59,190 bases of DNA from JBCCGI01 sp039029355 (lineage in GTDB: Bacteria; Planctomycetota; UBA1135; GCA-002686595). The translations under genes and the position numbers were made by a program. The notes under the pieces are model-generated. The model did not search any database, had not been told where the DNA came from, and saw nothing but the letters and a program-made list of their open reading frames with translations. The DNA is taken from assembly GCA_039029355.1 (NCBI GenBank), contig JBCCGI010000053.1:1-59190 (forward strand), read 5' to 3'. How positions within the stretch are numbered: position 1 is the stretch's first letter; each line of letters starts with the position of its first letter. Shown here in pieces: positions 34,415 through 43,534 of the stretch.

Positions 34415-34460
34415 CCCGCTTTCGTCACGAGACGGCGGGCGCGTGACTAGGGCGGGCTAG
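34411..34460. repeat. CTAG-type inverted repeat between convergent sulfatase genes
   Basis: Arms 34411-34431 and 34440-34460 pair at 16 of 21 positions around an 8-nt loop. Both stop codons lie in the arms. The arm sequence matches the repeat at 30164-30254 (shared TCGTCACGAG and CTAGCCCGC). It probably also acts as a terminator. Confidence 0.65.
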
Positions 34461-36253
34461 GAGTCCGCCCGCGAGGCCGCGCTCCCGCTGCCCAGCCAGC
34501 GCACCGACGCGAAGTACGCCCCGTGCTCGGTGCCGTCCGCGCGGCGCAGCAAGGTCTTGAGCTCGGTCGGGCCGGCGGGAAGGCGCACGACGAAGCGCGC
34601 GCTGGTCGCGACCGGCTGCACCTTCAGCGTCTCGCGCAGACCCGCGATCTCGACCTCGGCCTGCACGACGTCCATCGAGCGCTGCAGGTAGTGCGGCCAG
34701 CGCTGGAGCGCGATCTCGTAGTCGCCGGCGCGCGCGACGTCGACCGCCCAGGGGCCGTTGGCGACGTAGCCGTTGCGCACGTGCGACTGGTGCCACGGCA
34801 CGCCGCGGTCGCCGGTGTGCCAGTCGTGCGACATCAGCCGCACGGGGTCCTCGGGCCCGCCGAGCCCGATGCGCACGTAGTCCTCGAAGACCGGCTCGAG
34901 CGAGCTCCACCAGCGCTCGTAGGCGACGCGCAGCTCGGCGGCCAGGTCGGGGTGCTGGAAGGCCAGGTCCTGCGCCTGGCCCGGGTCCGCGCGCACGTCG
35001 TAGAGCTCGGCGCCGTTGATCAGCCTCCAGCGCCCGCGCATCGCGACGCAGCGGCGCCACTTCTGCGGGTACTCGACGCGCTGGGAGTGGACGAAGAGCG
35101 TGCGCTCGGTCGGCGCGGGGCCGCCGCCCAGGAGCGCCGCGGCCAGCGAGCTGCCGTCCAGCGGCCGGCCGCCACCCTCGGCCGGCTGCAGCTCGCACAG
35201 CTCCGCCAGCGTCGGGAGGAGATCCACGTGGGCGGTGAGCGCCGCGACGTCGCGCCCGCCGCCGATGCCGCCGCCCGGCCAGGCGAACAGGCACGGCACG
35301 CGGTGCCCGCCGTCGTACTCCGAGCCCTTGTTGCCGCGCATGCCGGCGTTGAAGCCGCGCCAGGAGCCCACCTCACCGTCGCGCCCGCGGTGGCCGGCGG
35401 CGGTGCCGTTGTCGGTCAGGAAGACCAGCATCGTGTCGCGCGCGAGGCCGAGCTCGGTGAGCCGCGCCCGCAGCCGGCCGACGTTGCCGTCGATCGACGT
35501 GATCATGCCGTAGAAGCGCGCCATCGTCTCGGGCACGCCGGCGGCGCGGTAGGGCTCGACGAAGGCGTCGTCGACCTTGAACGGGCTGTGCGGCGCGTTC
35601 GTCGAAAGGTACGCGAAGAAGGGCCGCTCGTCGTCGCGCTCGATGAAGTCCAGCGCCTCGTCGAACCAGACGTCGGTGCAGTAGCCCTCGAACGCGCGCG
35701 ACTCGCCGTTCACCTCGTACGTGTCGTCGAAGTAGTCGTTGCCCCAGTGGTCGGGGCCCTGGCCGACGCCGCCGCCCCTGTGCCACACCACGTGATCGAA
35801 GCCCTGGTCCTGGGGACGCAGCGGCCAGTTGTCGCCCAGGTGCCACTTGCCGAACATCCCGGTGCGGTAGCCGCTCGCGCGGAACCGTTCGGCGAGCGTC
35901 ACCTCGTCCGGGTCGAGCAGCGAGCGCCCCATGATCGTGTGCCACACGCCCGTGCGCGTGGAGTAGCGCCCGGTCATCAGCGCGCTGCGCGTCGGCGAGC
36001 AGGTGGGATCGACGTGGAAGTCGGTCAGCCGCGTCGACTCGGCCCACAGCTGGTCGAGGTGTGGGGTCGAGATGGTCGGGTTCCCGTGAGCCCCCAGGTC
36101 GCCGTAGCCCTGGTCGTCGGTGAGGATGACCAGCACGTTGGGATGGCTGCGGACCGGCTCCGGCGGAGCGATTTGCTCGGAGCCCGGCGACGAGCAGGCG
36201 GGGAGCAGCGCAAGGAGCGCCAGGGCGGGGCGCGGGATTCGGCCGTCGAGCAT
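34457..36253 (-). CDS. Lipoprotein arylsulfatase (FGly-type)
   Basis: ATG 36253 gives 598 residues; the -10 box TAGCTT six nt upstream supports this over the in-frame GTG at 36259. A lipoprotein signal (LALLALLPAC, Cys20) indicates envelope anchoring. Arylsulfatase features are Asp46-Asp47 in LTDDQGYGDLG, Cys85 in DPTCSPTRSALMTGR, GKWHLG and FLTDNGTAAGHRG. The C-terminal 130 residues (DVARAGDYEIALQRWPHYLQ ...) form an extra beta-sandwich common in planctomycete arylsulfatases. The enzyme would cleave sulfate esters after FGly maturation. It is convergent with the sulfatase at 32933 and divergent from the one at 36344. Confidence 0.92.
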   Translation of the reverse strand: MLDGRIPRPALALLALLPACSSPGSEQIAPPEPVRSHPNVLVILTDDQGYGDLGAHGNPTISTPHLDQLWAESTRLTDFHVDPTCSPTRSALMTGRYSTRTGVWHTIMGRSLLDPDEVTLAERFRASGYRTGMFGKWHLGDNWPLRPQDQGFDHVVWHRGGGVGQGPDHWGNDYFDDTYEVNGESRAFEGYCTDVWFDEALDFIERDDERPFFAYLSTNAPHSPFKVDDAFVEPYRAAGVPETMARFYGMITSIDGNVGRLRARLTELGLARDTMLVFLTDNGTAAGHRGRDGEVGSWRGFNAGMRGNKGSEYDGGHRVPCLFAWPGGGIGGGRDVAALTAHVDLLPTLAELCELQPAEGGGRPLDGSSLAAALLGGGPAPTERTLFVHSQRVEYPQKWRRCVAMRGRWRLINGAELYDVRADPGQAQDLAFQHPDLAAELRVAYERWWSSLEPVFEDYVRIGLGGPEDPVRLMSHDWHTGDRGVPWHQSHVRNGYVANGPWAVDVARAGDYEIALQRWPHYLQRSMDVVQAEVEIAGLRETLKVQPVATSARFVVRLPAGPTELKTLLRRADGTEHGAYFASVRWLGSGSAASRADS

Positions 36254-36259
36254 CGGCAC

Positions 36260-36265
36260 AAGCTA
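36260..36265 (-). promoter_or_regulatory. -10 box TAGCTT, leaderless arylsulfatase gene
   Basis: On the minus strand TAGCTT ends 6 nt before the ATG at 36253. This lies in the 90-bp divergent region shared with the sulfatase at 36344. Confidence 0.55.
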
Positions 36266-36328
36266 CGGAAACCCGCCCCCGGGCCGCGTGCGTTTCCGCG
36301 CAAATCGCTTCCCCGCCGCGGCGCCTGC

Positions 36329-36334
36329 TAAGCT
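36329..36334 (+). promoter_or_regulatory. -10 box TAAGCT for sulfatase gene
   Basis: GCTAAGCTGCC is nearly identical to the sequence before the sulfatase at 32933. The box ends 9 nt before the ATG at 36344, which leaves almost no leader. Confidence 0.55.
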
Positions 36335-36343
36335 GCCCGCGCG

Positions 36344-37969
36344 ATGCACCTGCGCTCCCTCGCCCTCCTCCTAGCCGCGCTTCTCGTCGCGCGCGCGCCG
36401 CTGGCCCAACAGCGGCCCAACGTCCTTTGGCTGACCGTCGAGGACATGTCGCCCTGGCTCGCATGTTACGGCGATGAGACCGTGCCGACGCCGCACCTTG
36501 ACCGCCTCGCGTCCGAGTCGGTGCGCTTCGAACACGCCTTCGCGACGAGCCCGGTGTGCGCGCCGGCGCGCTCTTCGCTGATCACCGGCATGTACGCCAC
36601 GCGCATCGGCACGATGCAGATGCGCACCGGGAACCCGAGCAAGGCCGCGCTCGCGCGCGACCCCGCCGCGTACGAGGGGATCCCGAGCTACCAGGGCGTA
36701 CCCCCCGACTTCGTGCGCTGCTTCCCCGAGCACCTACGCGCCGCCGGCTACTACTGCACGAACGCCGCGAAGACCGACTACCAGTTCCGCGCGCCGGGCA
36801 CCATTTGGGATCGCTCGGGCGGCAAGGCCCACTGGCGCGGACGCGCCGAGGGCCAGCCCTTCTTCGCGGTCTTCAACCACGGCGGCACGCACGAGAGCCA
36901 GGCCTTCCCCGACGCGCGGCTGCGGCCCGCCGCGGTCGATCCCGCGGACGTGCCGGTCCCGCCGCTGTATCCGGACACGCCGGCCGTGCGCGATGCGTTG
37001 GCGCGCACCTACAACAACATCGCCGCGATGGACCGCTGGGTGGGGGAGCGGCTGGCGGAGCTCGACGAGGCCGGCCTCGCCAACTCGACCGTCGTGTTCT
37101 TCTTCTCCGACCACGGCGTCGGGCTGCCGCGCGGGAAGCGCTCGCCCTACGACCTCGGCACGCGCGTGCCGCTCCTGGTGCGCTTCCCCGACCGCAGCCG
37201 GGCGGGCGCGACCGACGAGCGCGTGGTCAGCTTCGTCGACTTCGGCCCCACGGTGCTGTCGCTCGCGGGGCTGGAGCCGGACGAGCGCCTGGACGGCGTG
37301 CCGTTCCTCGGCGCGGCGGCGCGCCCGGGAAGCGGCCTCGCGTTCGCCCACGCGGACCGCTTCGACGCGGTCTACGACCGCGCGCGCTCGGTCTCCGACG
37401 GTCGCTTCCGCTACGTGCGCAACCTGCTGACCGACGTGCCGCACCTGATCCCCAACGCCTACCGCGAGCGGCTGGCGATGACGGCCGACCTGTACGCGCT
37501 GCGCGGCGACGACGCGGTGGCCCCGGAGCTGTGGCAGGTCGCCTCCGTCGAGCGCCCCGACGAGGAGCTCTACGACTCGCAGGCCGATCCGTGGGAGGTG
37601 CGGAACCTGATCGACTCGCCCGCCCACGCCAACGAGCTGCGGCGCCTGCGCGCCGCCCTCGACGCCTGGATCGGCGACACCGGCGATCTCGGCCTCGTCC
37701 TGCCGGAGAAGCGCATGGTCTCCGAGCACCTGTGGCCGGGTGGCGTCCAGCCGGCGACCGCCGCGCCGACGCTCGCGCTCGAGGACGGTCGCGTGGTGCT
37801 GGCGTGCGAGACGCCCGGCGCGTCGCTCGGCTACCGCAGCGATCCCGCGGCGCCGTGGACGGTGTATCGCGGTCCGTTCGCGCCGCCGGATGGGCTGGAC
37901 GAGCACGGCCTCGAGGTGCTGGCGCACCGCATCGGCTACGCGCCGGCCAGCGCGACGCTCGGGCGCTAG
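36344..37969 (+). CDS. Secreted sulfatase (FGly-type) with C-terminal beta domain
   Basis: The 541-residue protein has a signal peptide (SLALLLAALLVARAPLAQ). The sulfatase core shows VEDMSPWLACYG, the motif C72-A-P-A-R in SPVCAPARSSLITGMY, and FFSDHGVGLPRGK. CAPAR with SSLITG resembles N-sulfoglucosamine (heparan) sulfatase-like enzymes, but the substrate is not certain. The last 60 residues (VLACETPGASLGYRSDPAAP) resemble the chitobiase/hexosaminidase C-terminal beta-sandwich often fused to such sulfatases. Cys72 requires FGly modification. The stop codon is part of a short CTAG palindrome with the icd stop, 16 bp away. Confidence 0.92.
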   Translation: MHLRSLALLLAALLVARAPLAQQRPNVLWLTVEDMSPWLACYGDETVPTPHLDRLASESVRFEHAFATSPVCAPARSSLITGMYATRIGTMQMRTGNPSKAALARDPAAYEGIPSYQGVPPDFVRCFPEHLRAAGYYCTNAAKTDYQFRAPGTIWDRSGGKAHWRGRAEGQPFFAVFNHGGTHESQAFPDARLRPAAVDPADVPVPPLYPDTPAVRDALARTYNNIAAMDRWVGERLAELDEAGLANSTVVFFFSDHGVGLPRGKRSPYDLGTRVPLLVRFPDRSRAGATDERVVSFVDFGPTVLSLAGLEPDERLDGVPFLGAAARPGSGLAFAHADRFDAVYDRARSVSDGRFRYVRNLLTDVPHLIPNAYRERLAMTADLYALRGDDAVAPELWQVASVERPDEELYDSQADPWEVRNLIDSPAHANELRRLRAALDAWIGDTGDLGLVLPEKRMVSEHLWPGGVQPATAAPTLALEDGRVVLACETPGASLGYRSDPAAPWTVYRGPFAPPDGLDEHGLEVLAHRIGYAPASATLGR

Positions 37970-37985
37970 CCCGAGGCGACCCGCG

Positions 37986-37990
<5 letters not shown>
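37965..37990. repeat. Short CTAG palindrome spanning two convergent stops
   Basis: GCTAGCCCG (37965-37973) and CGCGCTAGC (37982-37990) pair at 8 of 9 positions around an 8-nt loop. Each arm contains one stop codon. Confidence 0.5.
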
Positions 37991-40229
<2,239 letters not shown>

Positions 40230-40462
40230 GGCGAAAGGCGCGGGAGGGGGGCTCCCGACCGGTGGTCCCACCGGTCGTGCCGGGGCCGGGCCGGCAGAGG
40301 GTGTGCGGCGGCCCCTGAGGGGTGATCGAGGCCGTTTTTTCGGCCCCGCGGCGCTTCGGTTGCGGGCGCGGAACTCTAGCAGATCGGCCTCCAGGCCGCC
40401 CGTTCGAATCCCGTAGGCCGGAAGCCGCCCGATCTCAAGCGCCGGGGACCGGGCCCAACCGC
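40230..40462. other. Structured leader and intergenic region upstream of icd
   Basis: This 233-bp gap lies between the icd start and the stop of the next minus-strand gene. It contains a run of inverted repeats: CGACCGGTGG-TC-CCACCGGTCG (40256-40277), CCCC-TGA-GGGG (40312-40322), GGCCG-TTTTTT-CGGCC (40330-40345) and AGATCGG...CCGATCT (40381-40387 and 40429-40435). No open frame with support is present. It may be a folded icd leader; none of it matches a riboswitch that I recognise. Confidence 0.4.
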
Positions 40463-41914
40463 TCAGCGGCCGATGTCGTCCGCGGTGTAGCCCATCTGCC
40501 GCAGGCGCTCCAGCTGGCCCTCGAGCAGCGCCTGGCGGGGGCGCTCGTTGGGGTGCTCCTCTTCCCAGGCCGCCAGCAGCCCCGCGAGCCGCGCCACGTC
40601 GTCCGGCCGCTCGGCCGCCAGGTCGCGGCGCTCGTTCGGATCGGCCACAGCATCGAAGAGCTGCGGCGCGCCCGCGCGCCCCGGGTTGGGGCGGATCAGC
40701 TTGAGCCCGGTGCTCAGCTCGCGCACGGTCGCCGCGTTGTGGCCGTAGGAGAAGACCGCCTCGCGCCCGTCCTCCGCGCCGCGCATGCGCGCGACCAGGC
40801 TGCGACCGTGCAGGCCCTCGACCAGCGGCAGGTCGCAGAGCTGCAGCAGCGTCGGGAGCAGGTCGACGTTCTCCACCGGCTCGTCGACCCGCACGCCCGC
40901 CGGCACGCCGACGCCGGAGAAGAAGAGCGGCGTCGCGATCGCCTCGCGGTTCAGCAGCGCTCCGTGTCCGCGGTAGAAGAAGTCCGCCGGCGCCGACTCG
41001 CGGTAGCGCTCCGGCTCGGCGAAGAGCGAGACCCGCTCCCACAGCGCCTCGCCGTGGTCCGACGCGACCGCGACCACGGCGTGGTCGAGCAGCCCGAGCT
41101 CCTCCAGCTCGGCGAAGATCGCGCGCAGCCCGTCGTCGGTCTGCCGCACGCCCTGGTCGTACAGGTCGCGCGAGCGGCGGATGTCCTCCCAGCTCGCCTC
41201 CCAGCCCGGGTCGTCGACGGGCGCCGCCGGCCCCGCCGACGCGAGCGCGTCGACCTGCCAGTCCCACGGCATGCCGCGGCCCTCAACCGGATCCTCGCCC
41301 GGCGTCAGCGCGGCGTCCGGGTAGGGGTCGTAGGGGTGGTGCGGGTCCATCAGGTGGAGGTAGATCAGGCACGGCGGGCGCGGCTCCTCCTCGCCCGCGA
41401 GGAGCTGGGTCAGGTGCCCGCGCAGGTCGTCGAGCGCCTGGCCGACGTCGCGCGTGCGCCGCAGCGGGCGGCCCTTGGCGTCGCGCGCTGGTCGGTTGTC
41501 GAACCAGCGGAAGCCGCGGTGGAAGCCCGCCGGCTGGGTCATGCCGAGGTTGTTGATCAGCGCGACCGTGGCGTAGCCGGCCTCCTGGAAGATCTCGGCC
41601 AGCGTGGCGCGGTTCGGGTGCAGCACCTGGTGGTTGCCGGTGACGTAGCGCCCGTGGTGCAGCGACACCATCGACGGCAGCGTCCAGGCCGACTGCGAGG
41701 TCACGTCCTCGAACAGCGTGCCGCTGTCCGCGAGCTCGTCCAGGAAGGGGCTCGTGCCGCGGCCGTAGCCGTAGGCGCCGAGCCGGTCGCTGCGCAGCGT
41801 GTCGATGACGACGAGCACGACGTCCGGGCGCCGGTCGGTATCCGTTCCGCCCGTGCAGCCCACGCACGCGCCGAGCGCGGCGAGCGACAACAGTCCGGTG
41901 CGGGCCCGATGCAT
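40463..41914 (-). CDS. Lipoprotein sulfatase-like hydrolase with Thr nucleophile
   Basis: ATG 41914 gives 483 residues with a lipobox LGAC (Cys17). The alkaline-phosphatase/sulfatase superfamily core is clear: VVLVVIDTLRSDRLGAYGY, SAWTLPSMVSLHHGRY, VAVASDHGEALWE and ENVDLLPTLLQL. Where FGly sulfatases have Cys or Ser, this protein has Thr78 (T-L-P-S), as in phosphoethanolamine-transferase-like or phosphodiesterase members, so formylglycine chemistry is not expected. It may therefore be a phosphoesterase, phosphotransferase or other esterase rather than a sulfatase. Envelope anchoring is predicted. The -10 box TATACT lies 7 nt before the start. Confidence 0.85.
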   Translation of the reverse strand: MHRARTGLLSLAALGACVGCTGGTDTDRRPDVVLVVIDTLRSDRLGAYGYGRGTSPFLDELADSGTLFEDVTSQSAWTLPSMVSLHHGRYVTGNHQVLHPNRATLAEIFQEAGYATVALINNLGMTQPAGFHRGFRWFDNRPARDAKGRPLRRTRDVGQALDDLRGHLTQLLAGEEEPRPPCLIYLHLMDPHHPYDPYPDAALTPGEDPVEGRGMPWDWQVDALASAGPAAPVDDPGWEASWEDIRRSRDLYDQGVRQTDDGLRAIFAELEELGLLDHAVVAVASDHGEALWERVSLFAEPERYRESAPADFFYRGHGALLNREAIATPLFFSGVGVPAGVRVDEPVENVDLLPTLLQLCDLPLVEGLHGRSLVARMRGAEDGREAVFSYGHNAATVRELSTGLKLIRPNPGRAGAPQLFDAVADPNERRDLAAERPDDVARLAGLLAAWEEEHPNERPRQALLEGQLERLRQMGYTADDIGR

Positions 41915-41921
41915 GGGCGTG

Positions 41922-41927
41922 AGTATA
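41922..41927 (-). promoter_or_regulatory. -10 box TATACT, leaderless gene
   Basis: On the minus strand TATACT ends 7 nt before the ATG at 41914. It is the closest match to the standard -10 box in the window. Confidence 0.6.
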
Positions 41928-42059
41928 GGGACGCCCCTCGCGGGACACGGCCGCCGCGCCGGGCGGATTTCCGGCGGATTGCGCGCGACCCCCGGGCAGG
42001 GGCGGGCATCCCGCCTGCGTCGGCCCGGCGAGCGGGCCGGGCCGCACTCCTGGAGACCC

Positions 42060-43475
42060 ATGCGCCACGTCCTTGACCGCCTCCTGCTCCACGCGCTCCT
42101 CGCCGCACCGCTCGCCGCCCAGGCGACCTTCACGGCCGGGGACCTCTTCCTGAACAGCACCGGGCTGATCGGCCCGGGCGGAGGCTACCAGGGGGTCCTC
42201 AGGATCGACCCGCTGAGCGGCGTCACCGAGGTGATGGCCGTCTGGAACGACCAGAACGCCGCCTCGATGGCGGTCGCCTACGACCCGTTCCGAGACCGCG
42301 TGCTCGCCAGCGGACGCATCGGCGATGCAGAGGGGCTCTACGCGCTCGACGCCCTCGCCGGCAGCCAGCTGATCCTGCCCGGCGCCGACGGCTTCTCGGC
42401 CGCCGCGCCCACCGGCGACGGGCGGGTCTACGTGCATCCGACCGAGGGCCTCGCCGACCGCATCCAGTGGATCGACGCGTCGGGCACCCTGCACACCCTG
42501 CTCGACGTCGGCGGAGCCGCGACCTTCTTCCTGCCGAGCTTCGAGCCCTACTCCGACCTGATCTTCGACCCCGCCACGAACAGCCTGCTGATGGCGACCC
42601 GCAGCACGGGCGGCGCGTACTGCCCCGTCGGCGGCGCCCAGGGCAAGGCCAACTTCTGGCGGCTGCCGCTCACCGACCTCGGCGACGCGCTGCGCGAGCC
42701 GCCGCTCTGCACCACGTACGACATCTCCGACACGGGCGTGGAGTGGACCGCCGGGTGGTCGCGGGGGCCCGGCGGCTCGTTCCTCGTGGGGCTCGACGGC
42801 CACACGACGGCCGAGCGCAGCATGCTGATCGTCGACGCGCCGACCATGGCGGTGTCGGAGTTTTGCGGCTACGGCTCCGGCCTCCCGAAGAGCCTGGAGG
42901 GCGGCACCTACAGCCACCTGCTCGGCGCCACGCTGATGGTCGACGGGCAGAACGACGCGCTGCGCAGCTTCGGCGCCGGCGAGTTCGGCGACGGCACGGA
43001 GCTCGCCATCGACGCCGGCCTGACGCTCTTCAACGGCTGGAACACGCGCATTGCCGCCATCACCGACGTCGCGCCGAACACCGGCCTGAGCGTGCAGGGC
43101 CAGTCCATCTCGCTGGCGGCGGGGGGCAGCGCGACGCTGCAGATCGACCTCGGGCCGGCGTTCGGCGGCGACGCCTACTTCGTCGCGGGGTCGCTCAGCG
43201 GCTGGGCGCCGCCGCTGATCCTGGGCTCGCTCGCCGTCCCGCTGGTCTTCGACGGCTACACCTCGTTCACGCTGAACCAGCCCAACTCGCCGGTGCTGCC
43301 GGCGTCCTTCGGCCTGCTGGATGCCGCCGGACGCGGCGGGACGGCGTTCGTGCTGGCGGCGGGGACCGACGCCAACCTGGCCGGGCTGACGGCGTGGCAC
43401 GCCGCGCTCGCGCTCTCGCCGTCGCTCGCCCCGACGTTCGCGACGAACGCGGTGCCCGTCGAGCTGCTGCCGTGA
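42060..43475 (+). CDS. Secreted propeller-like protein with type I C-terminal module
   Basis: ATG 42060 has GGAG at 42052-42055 and gives 471 residues. The signal peptide (LLLHALLAAPLAAQ) ends near 22. Residues about 25-345 form a propeller-like domain without metal loops (VLRIDPLSGVTEVMAVWN, SDLIFDPATNSLLMATRS, RSMLIVDAPTMAVSEFCG). Residues about 358-471 are the type I module (QIDLGPAFGGDAYFVAGSLS ... ALALSPSLAPTFATNAVPVELLP), seen also in the genes at 7681, 21998 and 23704. The function is unknown. It shares a 145-bp divergent region with the Thr-type hydrolase gene. Confidence 0.78.
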   Translation: MRHVLDRLLLHALLAAPLAAQATFTAGDLFLNSTGLIGPGGGYQGVLRIDPLSGVTEVMAVWNDQNAASMAVAYDPFRDRVLASGRIGDAEGLYALDALAGSQLILPGADGFSAAAPTGDGRVYVHPTEGLADRIQWIDASGTLHTLLDVGGAATFFLPSFEPYSDLIFDPATNSLLMATRSTGGAYCPVGGAQGKANFWRLPLTDLGDALREPPLCTTYDISDTGVEWTAGWSRGPGGSFLVGLDGHTTAERSMLIVDAPTMAVSEFCGYGSGLPKSLEGGTYSHLLGATLMVDGQNDALRSFGAGEFGDGTELAIDAGLTLFNGWNTRIAAITDVAPNTGLSVQGQSISLAAGGSATLQIDLGPAFGGDAYFVAGSLSGWAPPLILGSLAVPLVFDGYTSFTLNQPNSPVLPASFGLLDAAGRGGTAFVLAAGTDANLAGLTAWHAALALSPSLAPTFATNAVPVELLP

Positions 43476-43519
43476 GCCGCAGCGCTCCGAAGGGCTCCCC
43501 GTCGCGCCGGACCTCGGGC

Positions 43520-43525
43520 TAACCT
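43520..43525 (+). promoter_or_regulatory. -10 box TAACCT before kinase gene
   Basis: TAACCT ends 9 nt before the ATG at 43535, with no room for a conventional ribosome binding site leader. It fits the TANNNT pattern. Confidence 0.5.
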
Positions 43526-43534
43526 GGTGGATCG

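Noticed and set aside
40335..40340. T6 run as a terminator for a plus-strand gene
   Set aside because: The T-run is in the loop of a hairpin, not after it, and no plus-strand gene ends nearby.
40402..40412. GTTCGAATCCC, a tRNA T-arm-like sequence
   Set aside because: The flanking 5-nt T-stem does not pair (C-C mismatches), no acceptor, D or anticodon arms can be folded around it, and no CCA-like end follows. Not called as a tRNA or attachment site.
40230..41267. In-frame N-terminal extension of isocitrate dehydrogenase
   Set aside because: The added 346 residues are Arg/Gly-rich nonsense overlapping the Thr-type hydrolase gene; the family length fits ATG 40229.
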